A DNA stretch of 64,000 nucleotides from Euryodendron excelsum (GCA_033060915.1 CM065385.1:16512001-16576000), one strand, 5' to 3'. Positions 45,711-57,055 are shown, counted from the first letter of the stretch. Numbers and translations: made by a program. Notes: a model not told the origin generated them from the sequence alone.

Positions 45711-47596
45711 TCATGCCTCGATTTTTTGCACTCGAGGAAAATACACATAAGTAAGAAAAATACAGTACTCTCTTGTTAGAACTCATCCTCATAGAAGAAT
45801 GAGTGCGACTATGTTTGAATTTGAAATTGACTTTGAATAAGGGCTTTCGAAAAAAGTTTGGAGTCACCACCTAACTTGATTAAGGTGAGTTAGGTCACCT
45901 AAAACTAAGCACGATCCAAATATTACACTTAGGGTTTTTGAAAAGATTTTGAAAACTTTCTCAAGAGAGGGTTTTTAAGAAAATAGGTTGTCTGGCAACT
46001 TTTGAAAAAATTTAAGCTCTTTTTGAAAATAACTCTATTTTGATCTTTGAAAACAGTGATTCTAGGTTCAGAGGTTGGTTACGTGTAGGGAAGATGTACT
46101 AAGCCATCACCCTACTCCACCCTTGTGGTACTTACATATCTATTCAGCCTAAGTTCACTCATTTGCAATCTTTGATTAATAAATGTCCAAAACTATCTAC
46201 TTTCAAAAAGAACTTTTTAGAAAGAAGTTGACATAATGCATGATATGCAAGTGCAAGAATTTGATTTGAGTTTGAAAGTTGATTTGGAAAGAACTTGATT
46301 TGATTTTGAAAAGACTTGATTTGATTTTGAAATGGATTTGAAAAGATAGATTTGATTTTTGAAAGAAGGTTTTAGAAATTGGAATTAGAGATTTAAAAAT
46401 AGATTTGGAATTAGAAACTTGAAACAGATCATGGAATTAGAAGTTTGAAAAAGTTTGTGAAATTAGAAACTTGAAAAAGGTTATGACTGCACCCATGAGG
46501 GTTGCCTACGTATCCTTTTTGAGAATTAGATTAGCCATAGTTTGGACAAGAGTCCGATTGAAAGTACACTTTGAGGTTTTAAAAAGTTTAACTTGAAAAG
46601 GCTTGATTCAAAGGAGTTTGATTTGAAAAAGGGTCTAATTTGAACTTTGAATAGAAGATTTGAAATTAAGCTTGGAATTGATTTTGATTTTAAGAGATTG
46701 AATTTGGAAGAAGAACTTGGGCTTGACTTGGAAAGATTGAGATTTGAAAACATTTTTGACTTGGATTGAAATTAGAAAACCATCATGGTTGAGAAGTGAG
46801 TTTTAAAAAAGAGTTGAAGCTTCCTAACTTAGGAGTAGGGTTCAACTAGAGTTTAGGCATCATAGGGTTTAGGTTACCTAAGACTGGAACATGTAGTTGA
46901 ATTGGAAAGGAGTTGATTTAAATTTGAAAATTTCAATTTTAGAAAGTTGGATTTGGAAAATGTTCGAATTAGGAAAGTTAGATTTAAGGAAGATTTGATT
47001 TGATTTGAAAACACTTGACTTAGAATTATTTGGAAAGTTAGAGTTTAGGAAAGGTTGGACTTTGGAAAGCTTTGAATTAGAAATGTTTCAAAATAAGAAA
47101 GTTCCACATTATGAAAGTGCCAAATTAGGAAAGTTTCGTTTTAGGAAAGTTTTGAATTTAGAAAGTTTCATTTTAGGAAAGATTTGATATTAGAAAGGTT
47201 GGAATTAGAAAATGTTTGAATTAGGAAAGATTTTATTCATATTTCCTAAAGTTGAAGACTGGATTTTATTCCCAAAAATAAATGATTTGATTTATTTTCC
47301 AAAATTGAAAATTTTGATCTAGTTTCCTAAATAGGCAGATTTGATCTAGTTTCCTAATTTGAAAGGCTGAATTTTACATAGAATTCAAAATGTTGAATTT
47401 TGGAAGTCTAGGATTTGAAAACCTATGATTTTGGTGGAAAAAGAGATTTTGGAAGTCTAGGATTTGATGTAGAAAATAGAGGTTTTGGCAATCTATGATT
47501 TAATGCAAAAGAGGAAGTCATGTTTTTGGAAAAGAATTATGGTTTCCTAACCATGGGATCCAAGGCTTGACTTGGACTCTAAGAAAAGAGAGATTT
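45711..47596 (-). repeat. K 5' LTR, truncated
   Basis: Matches 21760 to about 23650 of the 3' LTR base for base over long stretches (for example GGTTACGTGTAGGGAAGA at about 46077). It stops at about 47596, where H's LTR resumes, so roughly 0.5 kb of its start is missing. Most of it is the low-complexity AGGAAAG/GATTTGA tract. Confidence 0.8.
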
Positions 47597-48349
47597 TCTA
47601 TATCGCAATTGTTCTCACTCCCTCTGTATATAACAGCCTTCATATGTTTATTGTGTGTGTTGAGTTATATATATATATAAATACTAACTATCTATTATAA
47701 GGTAATAATTTGACCACACATGCAGCCAAGGGGTGTATTTATCATGCACTCACTCGGCCATATAAGCTAATTGATGTATTAATAAATCTAATGTGAAACG
47801 AAGGAGATACCTCAGTCTGAAGTGGATGAATTTGGGACCTTAAACCTTAACTCAAAGTTATTCAAAGACCATAGGTAGAGAGCTATCAAAAAATTACCCC
47901 ACTTAGACTCAAATTTTGCCTGATCCCATTGCAAAACGTGAAAGGAAACTTAATCCGAAGTTTAGGTGAAATCCGGTACGAAATTCACCAGGTGCAGCAA
48001 ATTTCGGGAGCTTTTCGGGAGACCAAATCTAGATGGAATAGAATTACAACAGGATGAGGAGATCAGGCTCGAAGAGTAGATAATTTTAGATACTTGATTC
48101 ATCAAAATCTATTGAGAAACGAGAAAGAAAACCCAATTTAAAGTTAGGGTGAATTTTGGTGCGAATTTGTTAGGTATATTACGTTTCAGAGCTTTTTTGG
48201 GAGATCGATTTTCTTTGACACTGAGTTCTAGACATAGGAATAGATTGGGTTTGAAAAGAACTTTATTTTAGATGTAGAATTCATGTGGTTTGGGTTTCCC
48301 AGTCCTAATAGGAATGTAATGCAGTCAAATAAAAATCGCGAGTATTACA
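47597..48349 (-). repeat. H 5' LTR, upstream (U3) part
   Basis: Matches 17000-17802: ATATCNCAATTGTTCTCACTCC near 47600, TATATATATATAAATACTAACTATC near 47670, and the terminus GTATTACA at 48342-48349. Confidence 0.9.
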
Positions 48350-48354
48350 AGATT
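48350..48354. repeat. TSD AGATT, right copy, of Tekay element H
   Basis: Identical to 3636-3640, directly beyond H's TGTAATAC terminus. Confidence 0.9.
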
Positions 48355-50300
48355 TATACTAGACCCTAAGTCTAAAAGAGCATGATCTATCCTATTCCCC
48401 CCTATAGTGCATGAAATTGTGGGGCATTCGGGGTCTTTGAACTTCAGTGCAGTCTTGCATTGCAAGATCGTACTTTGGTTCTCATTCATTATGGTCGTCT
48501 CTCTCATGTGTAACCTTCTCTTGAAAGTACACAAGTCCTTTAAGAATTTGGCATACGAATGCATTTACTTGATAATATTAAGAATAGGAATATTGACCTT
48601 AACTTGCTTGAAAACTTCATAAATCTTGGCATTTAGAAGTTTATTCTTGGTTTTGGTCAACCTTTGGGGAAATAGTGCATGTTTTCATATGTCCCTTCCC
48701 TTGCTCTTGGTCTTACTCGAAGTCTTAAGGGGCTTCTCATAGTTCTCTTCCTCCTTTTCTCTCTTTTTCAACTCTTTAGACTCTCCTTCTTTTTCTTTTC
48801 TCTTCTCTTCTAGCTAAACACACTCCATAGAAGACTCTTCCCGAGGTGGGATGGTTTTGTCGATGACTTTGCCACTTCTAAGAGTAGTGACAACTTGAAC
48901 TTGCTCATGGTTACATTGAGGGTCAGTTTTACCCTAGGTAATGTGTACTTGCCTTACCGTCGAGTTTGATTAAGGTTGAGTTGGGAATCGCCCCAGGATA
49001 TGTTGTGTCAAAGCTTGTGTCAAGTTAGACATTTGCTTTGCGATGTCCTCTAGCAACCTAGTGTGTTGATCAAGCACCTTCTCTTGCTTGTCCACCCTAG
49101 TGTTAACCCCTCTCATATCATTTGTGAGTTGATACACATTGTCTTCAATTGGTTTCCTATGAGGAGGATGATATACATTGGGTTGGGCTTGGAAAGGAGC
49201 TACCGATGGAGGTTGAGGTTGAAATTGTTGTGGTTACGGTTGGAAAGGTGGAGGAAGAGCTTAATAAGATTGATTTGTGGCCCTCCTTGAAATGGTTGAG
49301 GGTTTGAAGTACCCTCATTTCTCCATCCAAAGTTAGGATGATTTCTCCATTCCAAGTTGTAAGTATTAGAATAGGGTTGTCCCCTCTTCTTTGGAATTGG
49401 GCAATCATATTGGCTTGGCCATGCAACACTTCCTTTACCCCCAGGATGACCCGACATAAAGCGGTATCATGATCTGTTGTCTCACAAACCAAACAACTCA
49501 TTTTCTTAATAACCTCACTTTCTATCACATTCACCTTTTTAGCTTCTATGGCCTCTACCTTACGAGAAAGGTTAATAATTCTAGTATTGATGTCATCAAC
49601 ATCATTAAGTTGAAACCACGCCGTGTCTTGTGGGTTTGGCCTAGCTTTGGGATTTTGGGTCCTAGTGGTAGTCTAATCTCTTGCCAAGTTTGCTAAGTAA
49701 TCAAAGTAGGTGTAGGCCTCTTGAGGATCTTTATCAAAAAGGGTCACGGCACACATTGACTTAACAAATTGTTTCAATTGTGAGGTTAAGGATGAGTAAA
49801 AGATATTGATGACATGCCAATCAGCAAACCCATGATGTGGGCACAAATGTAATAATTCCTTGAATCTCTCCCAACATTGAAAGAAGGATTTGCCTAGCAT
49901 TGGAGGGAATTATGAGATTTGACATCTAATTGCCTTTATCCTATGTTTGAAAAAAAAAGTGTTTCAAAAATTTCCCTTGTAGTGAAGCCTAGGTTATCAA
50001 TTGCATTAAGCCCGGCTTAAGGTTTAACGTGTTGTGATGGGCGGGAAAGACTATGCATGAAGTAGGTGTTTCCCTTGTCAGATTCAAATAATCCTATAAG
50101 GTTCTAGCATGGGGAGCACCCATGTCATCGTGGTTGCTCCCTCTCTCAAAGTCACCTCTTACATTAGCATTCATATTGAGGTTCAGATTCAAATTAGGGT
50201 TTAGATTGGGTGGAACACCATCATTAATGTTCGCCATTAGGATTGGTCCTAAGTCAACAACTAGGGGTAAACCGGGGTTAGGATCTCTCATGGGAGAAGG
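48355..50300 (-). pseudogene. Athila G gag and protease start
   Basis: Minus strand from about 50291: gag N-terminal segment rich in N, P and L (50291-50094). After breaks the Athila Gag domain follows (49900-49673: CWERFKELLHLCPHHG, KDPQEAYTYFDYLANLA), then a zinc knuckle C-L-V-C-x4-H-x4-C near 49490 and a low-complexity linker to about 48700. The protease start (48564-48354) contains KFLKDLCTFKR, CPTISCTIGG and the active site D-L-G-S-S. The coding stops exactly at H's insertion site; the protease continues in the same frame at 3640. Several stops and frameshifts are present. Confidence 0.88.
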
Positions 50301-50812
50301 GGTGCGAACGTGTTAATTCTCACTAAACGATTGTGGATGTCTCTAATGTATGATGACATGCAAATGCAATGCACATATAAGAGACATCCGAGTCTCAAGC
50401 AACACAATATACACAATCACTTCCACTGATTCATTTTCCTTCTAAACCCTCTAATCTCCACATATATAAATCACCGATTCAATATTCAATATCAATTCAC
50501 CTAACCGACACTTCCAATCTCCATATACAAAGACAATACCACCGATAAGCAATTAGCAAGGCTATCCGCCAATTACTATCCACCGATTGATCAAGTAAGC
50601 ACTTCAAAAACTTTACACTATCCAAACAAAACAATCCTAAAATAAAGAGAAAAATCAAGAAATAAAATCTAACATGCTATTCACATAAAAGGTGGAACAA
50701 AGTTACCCATGGCCCCTTAGCCGATAACTCCTCCGTTATGGTGGATGAATAGAAATCCAATCCACCAATTGCTCTTTAACCCAAAATTTGTTAATGTTCG
50801 CTTTGTGCCTTT
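50301..50812 (-). other. G leader between primer site and gag
   Basis: AT-rich, no coding seen. This is the expected untranslated leader of an Athila element. Confidence 0.6.
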
Positions 50813-50832
50813 GATCCCCGGCAACGGCGCCA
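50813..50832 (-). other. G primer-binding site (tRNA-Asp)
   Basis: Minus-strand TGGCGCCGTTGCCGGGGATC, the classic Athila primer site, five bases from the LTR end at 50838. Confidence 0.9.
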
Positions 50833-50837
50833 AAACT

Positions 50838-52103
50838 TGGTTACGCTTCGTATGTGCAATGTAATTTTGCAAGCTTATGGTTGGCATTTATAGTTCAAAT
50901 CCGATGAGTCTAGATATCGATTCTCTAGAAGATCAAGCCAAATATAGGCTATGGACACTCTTCAAACACTAATTAGCCTAGGTTGAATTGTAATTATTAA
51001 ATTGAAACTAAAATTCACCAAAAATTCCTTATTGTTTGAGATTTGAGATCTTAGTCTACTATTGAAAACAAGTAACACAAATTTGTAAACAATTAAGAGA
51101 AGGCTTGGACATAATTGCTACAACCAACCACGTTTCTACAAAGTTTCAATGGAGGAATTGATAACTCAAATCAAGGATCACTCCATTGATCATTGATTCG
51201 GAGGATTTAGACCATATAAGCATGAATTCATCATAATGGAATACAAAATAATTTTCAAAGTGAAAATTATAGGTTCATATCATTGATTTGCGCAAATTCC
51301 TATACCAATTCTAAGATTATGCATGGAAAGTACCAAATATAGCCATGAATCTAAGTTCTCTAATAGATCTACACTTCAATCAAGATGAATTAGATCAATT
51401 ATAAGATAATTCAATGAAAACTCATATACCTCCATTAAACCCTTGAAGATCCTTGGCGATTTTCACAATTGCATCCAAGGATGGGATTAGCTACTAGATT
51501 CCATGCGAAATTGGCTTGAAAGAGTAAGAGATTGTGTTGAAATCATAAATCTAGTGCTTCATTACAAAGGAATTAAAGAAATATATTGAAATATAAACTT
51601 TCTCTCTCTATAATGCTCTCAAATATATCTATCTGTAAGTATAAAACTGCTACAAATGAAAGCTAGATCCCCAAATTTGGCAAAATTGCCTTAAATAGCT
51701 GAGAAAAAAGGAAAAGCAAAGCACTGTTAAGCATTCGAATGCCGTAAAGGCCATTCGAACTACCGTTCACACAGCATCGAATAGCTAGTGAATGGGAAAA
51801 TGCCTTCTTTAAATGTCCACTTTGCTATCGAACCTGATTCAAACTTGAATCGAATGGCAAAACAAGCTCGCAGTATCTCCTCTGGCGTTTGCTCGGTCGT
51901 TCGAACAATGGGATTTATACAAACGCCTTAACCTGGAGTTTGCACGGCTATTTGCATGGCCTTCAATGGTGTTCGAACGCCCTTCTATGTTTTTGCCTCT
52001 TTTCATTCCTTTTAAGCTACAATTCTTGCATAAGGTTCATTAAAACAGTTTAGGGATAAAATTATACTAATAAAACAATATTAAACCTATACTATGCCTA
52101 ACA
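50838..52103 (-). repeat. G 5' LTR (about 1.27 kb)
   Basis: The downstream end (GTAACCA on the minus strand, 50838) is fixed by the primer site. The upstream end is placed at TGTTAGGC (52103) because Tat/Ogre pol coding stops near here and because the length then equals that of F's LTRs; this end is uncertain. It contains four TTCGAA palindromes (51734, 51754, 51900, 51972) plus several one-base variants, at the same relative position as in F. Confidence 0.75.
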
Positions 52104-53274
52104 AGCAACTAAATTGAGCTCTATGATTACACTTTTGGCGTGTAATCAATGCACACAATGCGGATACGGTCTGGAAAAGGACTTTCTATATAGCTCTTGG
52201 TCTGGTGAGAACCAAAACTTAAATGCTTTGTACTTGATTCTTCTCGCCTCATTTTTGTCTTCCGACAACTCATTATCGCTCAAAAAGGCCCTAATCGGAT
52301 CCATCCAGGACGAGGCCAACTACTCAACTGTTAATGCCAAATCTTCTTCTTGAAAGATGTTCGGTGCAGTTAGTGTTTCGATGTAGATCGTCCTTTTAGA
52401 ACCAGATCGGAGGGCTGCAGCTAATGTGACCAGTGCATTTGCGTGAGCATTGTGGTTTTGCCTAATCTGGAATAGTTTCACACTGTTGAACTTCTTGATC
52501 AATTCTTGTGCTTTGGCCAAGTAAGACGCCATTCTTTCATTTCTAGTTGCACATTCTCCCATAACCTAATTAATGATTAGTTGCGAATCTAAGTACGCTA
52601 TCAAGTTGAGGATCTTTAATTCGATTGCTCAGCGTAATCTAGCGAGCAAAGCTTCATACTCAGATTCATTGTTCGAGGTAGTGAATTCTAGCTTAATGGC
52701 TTGTTTTATGGCCATTACATCTAGAGTTATTAAAAAAATTCCTGATCCTACCTCTTTATCGTTGGATAACCCATTTACAAAAAGCTTCCAATAACCGCCG
52801 AGCTCTAGTTGCTACGGTTTAAGATTTCTTTCATGGAGATTGGTAGAGGTTGTGCTTTCATCGTTGGCGGGTAGCTCGATGGATAATTCAGAGATTAGGT
52901 CGACAAGCACCTAGGCTTTTATTGCAGTTCTAGCCTAATACTTTATGTCGAACTCCCCAAGCTCTACCTCCCACTTCGCAATCCTTACAAAAAAGTCAGT
53001 TTTTTTAAGAAGTGGTTTGAGCTGGTGATCCATCAGGACTTTGATAGTATGCACTCTAAAGTAATATACCAGTTTTCTAGATTCCATGAGGAGGGTGAGG
53101 GCCAGCTTTTCTAGTGGAAGATATCTAGTCTCTATATTCAGGAGAGTCTTGTTTACATAATATACTGGTTTTTGTTGTTTCCCTTCTTGTTGGATAAGCA
53201 TGGCACTGACCACATGCTCAAAAATAGTCAGGTATAGATAGAGCTTCTCATCTTTCTCTGATGATAAAAGCAAT
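52104..53274 (-). pseudogene. Tat/Ogre element A: RNase H plus second, archaeal-type RNase H
   Basis: Minus strand from 53270: RNase H (YLYLTIFEHVVSAML, KPVYYVNKTLLNIETRY, FDIKY at 52935). After a linker comes a second RNase [12 protein letters not shown] near 52750, [11 protein letters not shown] near 52660, AYSDSQLIINQV near 52580, then IRQNHNAHANALVTLA to about 52430. Tandem RNase H domains are diagnostic of the Tat/Ogre lineage. The first catalytic Asp of the second domain (usually V-D-G) reads V-N-G. The sequence continues toward integrase (ELYRKSFSRPYPHC near 52170) and is cut by Athila G at about 52104. Upstream RT would lie beyond LTR B, outside the window. This is the lowest layer of the stack. 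Confidence 0.88.
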
Positions 53275-54704
53275 TGTCGCGCCCCAATTTTTGGACCAAG
53301 TCCTCTAGGCATGAGAAAAAGCATGGTACTCTCTCATTAGAACTCATCATTCTAGAAGGACAAGTGTGACAGAGTTTGAACTTGAAAACTTGATTTGATT
53401 TAAGGGCTTTTTGAAAAAAAAATGGGAGTCACCACCTAACATGGTTAAAGATGTGTTAGATCACCTAAAACTAAGTGTAATCCGAAGACTAAAATTAGGT
53501 TTTTCGAAAAAGGTTTTAAAAATGTCCTTTGTAAGAAGGTTTTTAGAAAAGAGGTCTTAATAACCTTTTGAAAGCTCTTTTCAAAACATGACTCCAATTT
53601 TGGTCTTTAAAATAAAAATCTATGGTCTAGGGTTGATTACGTGTAGGGAAGATATCCTAAGGTTATCACCCTATCTTGCCTTTTCTGTACCTACATGTCT
53701 AATCACCCCTAGTTCACTCACTTGAATCACCTGTTACTAATAGTCCGCTTGTATCCACTTTAGAGTTTTAAAAATGGGGTTTAGTCATCACTTTTTGGAT
53801 GAATGATGCATGATGCATGTTTTTGAAAAGATGTTTGAAAATAGAAATTTTTGAAGTGATTTGGGATGAAAATTTTAACTTGATGGAAACTTTTGAAAAG
53901 GGAACTTGAGTTGAAATAAAAGTTCTGACCGCACCATTTTAGGTTGCCAACGTATCTCATTTGGCGAGAATCAGGTCATTCGTAGTTTGGGCAAGAGCCC
54001 GATAAAAAAGAGGCACATTGGGGCCTTTGGAATGTTTTGAAAGCATATTGAGGTCTTTAGAAAAGTTTGAAGACGCATCGAGGTCTTTGGAAAAAGTGAA
54101 TCTGAGAGTTTTTGAAAAATTGCCTTTGAAATAGGACTTGTGATGTTTGAAGTGTTTTTGAAATCAAGTTTGAAGATGATTTTAAATGTTTTTAAAATTA
54201 ACTCTAGGGAATTTTGAAAGTTCTTTGAAATAACTCAAGGGAGTTTTGGAAGTCTTTTGAAATCTTGTTTTGAAAATTTTGGAGGTAGAGTTCGGATTGG
54301 AAATGCTCTTGTGAACTTGTTTTTGAAAAGCTTTTGAAAGTAATATTTGAATACCTTATTGAAAGGCATGTTTAATATTTCATCATCATTATGAAGTTAG
54401 TCATTCAAGAACTAAACTCCTTTAAAATTATGAGTTTTGAAAGCAAATTTTGAAAAAGGGGCTAGAAACTTCCCTTTTGGTTTTTAAAACTTTAGAGCTA
54501 TAGAACCCTTCTTGAATATCACACTTATACTTGATCACTCCTAATCATAGAAGGATTAGGGTTGCTTCAAGAATGTGATATTTAAAAATCATTTTTGAAA
54601 GCACTTAGGCTTTTGAAACCCTAATATAAACAACGTTGGAGGTTATATTTAATGTATCACTTTTCCTTGGAATCCCTAATCATAAAAGGGTTAGGGACAC
54701 TTCC
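53275..54704 (-). mobile_element. Ogre-type LTR B, terminal part, inserted in A
   Basis: Low end TGTCGCGCCCC at 53275 matches the complement of LTR D's terminus (GGTGCGACA). It shares the GGAGTCACCACCTAAC block and the GGTTGATTACGTGTAGGGAAGA-type block with K and D, followed by the AAAGTTTTGAA low-complexity tract. It is interrupted at 54705 by Tekay C and presumably resumes beyond 64000. The candidate TSD next to it is GCAAT (53270-53274); the partner is outside. Confidence 0.78.
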
Positions 54705-55635
54705 TTTCACGACCCATTTCATCTCTCTACGTCGGGACAAGGGGGTTTAGGGTTTAGGGGTTTAAAGCTAACAACATTTCATAAGTATAGATCTTATCAC
54801 AATTCAAAAGTCATGATATTTTTACAACACCAAAAGAAAGCTAGTGGAACTACTGTTTTTCAGTCTCCTAACAATTACAGCCCAAAAGAGACAAAAGAAC
54901 TCGTGTTCTCCCATTGAGACAATATAGTAGCAGGACCCATTTACGTATTCATTTCCTTGGAAAACTCATTGATGCCTTAACTCTTGAAAATGTCCCATAA
55001 GATAGGAGTGAATTATGAAGCCCAGTAGAAATTCTATGATTTCCATAATGCACAAGTTTAAATACAATGCAGTATAAAGAATCACATCACATGCATATGT
55101 CCTTTATAGTTTCTTTTTATCAATACTAGGATACTGCATGTATATCCTGCCTGGGCCAATTCCAGCCAATGGGTTCGCCCATGATACTCCTCTTTCATCA
55201 ATCGCAAATCCCATTCAAGGTCATCTAGTCTGATATTAAGCCCCAATGAAAGCTGACTCGTGTTGCCCCATGTATCAGTTGATCAGGTTTCATCCATGAT
55301 ATAATTTCAGGGTCTTTTCACATTCTGATTATTCCTCCCTTATTCCTCCCCAGTGATGTAAGCAATCTCATAATGCAACTTTGAAAACATTATAGCAGAA
55401 ATATATCGATAGATCATGTATCTTATAAAATGTATAGCTTCTTACCCAGATGATAATTCCGGATCAAGTTGGTTCCTTGATTTACGTATTTTCTATGAAA
55501 GGAGAGAATATCCGAGTTTAGTCTCCTTGTTGTCTTTCATTTTATAAGAAACATTTTTTGTAAAAAAAAGTTAGGTGAGGGGGAGCGTAAGATTGATCAA
55601 TGAATACTCAAGTTAGAGGTAATGGGAAGTCAGGG

Positions 55636-55640
55636 CCCCC

Positions 55641-55701
<61 letters not shown>

Positions 55702-55711
55702 CCCCCCCGCG
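55636..55711 (+). repeat. Poly-C tract (C5-T-C59-G-C7-GC)
   Basis: An uninterrupted run of 59 C from 55642 to 55700, with short C runs around it, inside C's LTR. The corresponding place in H's LTR (near 4640) has no such run. The proline-rich frame across it is not a gene. Confidence 0.9.
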
Positions 55712-56052
55712 GGTGGTACACATCGTTGAGTAGTAACATAAATTGCCGGTGGCTCGGAATAGAGATATTCTGGAAATTTTTAATTAGGGTAACTAGTAAG
55801 GCCACTCTCCCATTTTTAGGTTCCGTGTATTTTTAGGGATTTTTTTGATAAATTTCCAGAATATTTATATTTCATTTTCTATGAATTTCCATACAAAATA
55901 CAGTAAATAAAACATGACAATTCACAAAAATGTTGGATTGCTCTAAAACTTTCAAGGTAACCTTTTCTAGTGGCCGAGAAATTGCCATTAAAATTTGGTG
56001 GCCACCGGAGGTGACATACGCTCGCACGTGCCACCAGCCGCGCGTGGGGGAG

Positions 56053-56057
56053 GAAGG
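56053..56057. repeat. TSD GAAGG, left copy, of solo LTR D
   Basis: GAAGG before TGTAAGCACC; identical GAAGG at 61222-61226 after ...GGTGCGACA. Confidence 0.92.
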
Positions 56058-56296
56058 TGTAAGCACCCCATTTTTGTCCGCTCGGCAGTCTACATTCCAT
56101 CCAGACTTGTTTTCAAGTCATAGTGGGCATATTCCAATCGAAACCAATCCTCTAGGTCCAAATTTCGTCTTTCCATCACTTCATGGGCCTATCAGGCCCA
56201 AATAAAGGCAAAATAACCAAAATGCCCTTAGGGGGCATTGACCTTTCCTTTCCAATTCCAATCCCTCTCTCGAGACAGTTTATTCCTCGAGACGGT

Positions 56297-56892
56297 CCGA
56301 GTAGCGAAACTACTCACAAAACCGTTAGAGTAGAAAAAATACTCACAAAACCGTTAGAGTAGCGGAAATACTCACAAATAGGTCGATATAGGGAATTGGC
56401 AACAAACCCCTGTGTCACGACGACCGCCGTTAGAGTGGCGGAAACACTCACAAACCTAGGCACGTCTCCTCGGAGACGGTAAGACCCCTTTCCAATCCCA
56501 CTCTCGAGACAGTTTATTCCTCGAGACGGTTCCAATCCAAGCGCGTCTCCTCGGAGACGGTAAGACCCCTTTCCAATCCCACTCTCGAGACAGTTTATTC
56601 CTCGAGACGGTTCTAATCCAGGCACGTCTCTTCGGAGATGGTAAGACCCCTTTCCAATCCCTCTCTCGAGACAGTTTATTCCTCGAGACGGTCCGAGTAG
56701 TAAAACTACTCACAGAACCGTTAGAGTAGCGGAAATACTCACAAAGCCGTCAGAGTAGCGGAAATACTCACAAAGGCGTTAGAGTAGCGAAAATACTCAA
56801 CCCCGTCCGAGTAGCAGAAATACTCACAAATCATCAACCCCGTCCGAGTAGCGGAAATACTCACACCATTAGAGTGGCGGAAACACTCAAAA
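56297..56892. repeat. GAGTA...TACTC hairpin units (about 28 bp) in LTR D
   Basis: Units of the form CCGTTAGAGTAGCGGAAATACTCACAAA occur at about 56297-56390, 56428-56455 and 56694-56892, around ten in all. Each has the inverted repeat GAGTA/TACTC, or GAGTAG/CTACTC around 56299. The 81-bp repeats lie between the two groups. Confidence 0.88.
56456..56700. repeat. 81-bp tandem repeat in LTR D (3 copies)
   Basis: CCTCGAGACGG recurs at 56519, 56600 and 56681, a period of 81. Each unit holds CGTCTCNTCGGAGACGG, a six-base stem with a short loop, and two TCTCGAGA/CTCGAGA palindromes. LTR I has the same unit. Confidence 0.92.
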
Positions 56893-57055
56893 CCCAGGTC
56901 AACACCAGTGTCTGTTAGCTCACTTCGGTGAAAAATGACCAGACTACCCTTAGGACCTTTTCCGAGACTTTCCGGTCAAGATGATCATTTTGCGCCTAAG
57001 CATCCGAATGCCCCGGGAACTACACCGACTCTGGGTATCAAACCAGTAACCTCCT

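Larger units (their letters stand above)
21760..47596 (-). mobile_element. Tat/Ogre element K (split by E; decayed, 5' end deleted)
   Basis: Minus-strand element nested in H's 5' LTR. It has a 3' LTR (21760 to about 24130), a 3' region with a possible antisense ORF, an integrase remnant (26325-27040), unrecognised internal sequence, a leader, a tRNA-Arg-like primer site (45688-45705) and a truncated 5' LTR (45711 to about 47596). Element E interrupts the internal part. Gag, protease and RT are not found. The junction at about 47596 joins the middle of K's LTR to H's LTR (TCTATATCGC) with no terminal TG and no TSD, so a deletion removed the start of K's 5' LTR and an estimated 0.2 kb of H. Confidence 0.75.
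3641..48349 (-). mobile_element. Tekay/Del element H (44.7 kb including nested elements)
   Basis: Minus-strand element bounded by TGTAATACTCGCG at 48349 and ...GGTCGTGACA at 3641, flanked by AGATT on both sides. Removing nested J and K leaves a 5' LTR (48349-47597 plus 21759-19736), a tRNA-iMet primer site (19730-19714), a short internal region (19713-17803) and a 3' LTR (17802-16819 plus 5966-3641). The LTR is about 3.3 kb while the internal region is only about 1.9 kb. Only integrase remnants survive, so gag, protease and RT are deleted. Its LTR and pol tail closely resemble element C at the right end, a possible source of enzymes when it was active. Confidence 0.88.
1..52103 (-). mobile_element. 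Athila-lineage element G (split by nested insertions; 3' end outside window)
   Basis: On the minus strand the order is 5' LTR (50838-52103), tRNA-Asp-type primer site, gag, protease, then, after the 44.7-kb Tekay insertion H, the rest of pol (1299-3640). The integrase start is cut by an Ogre-type LTR (1-1298), so the rest of integrase and the 3' LTR lie beyond the left edge. The two halves are tied together by the AGATT duplication at 3636-3640 and 48350-48354 and by matching protease reading frame. G lies between the second RNase H and the expected integrase of Tat/Ogre fragment A. Its own TSD cannot be checked because its left end is outside the window. Confidence 0.85.
54705..56057 (-). 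repeat. C 3' LTR, downstream part
   Basis: Aligns with 3641 to about 4990 of H. It ends with the GGGGGAGGAAGG block where D inserted; the last five bases (56053-56057, GAAGG) are D's TSD. Confidence 0.88.

Noticed and set aside
55600..55836. Open frame with a long proline run (and its glycine-rich mirror on the other strand)
   Set aside because: It is only the poly-C tract read as codons, inside LTR sequence.
56297..56892. Regular short repeats that superficially resemble a CRISPR array
   Set aside because: No unique spacers of constant length, no associated cas genes, eukaryotic LTR context, and unit-to-unit similarity covers the whole period.
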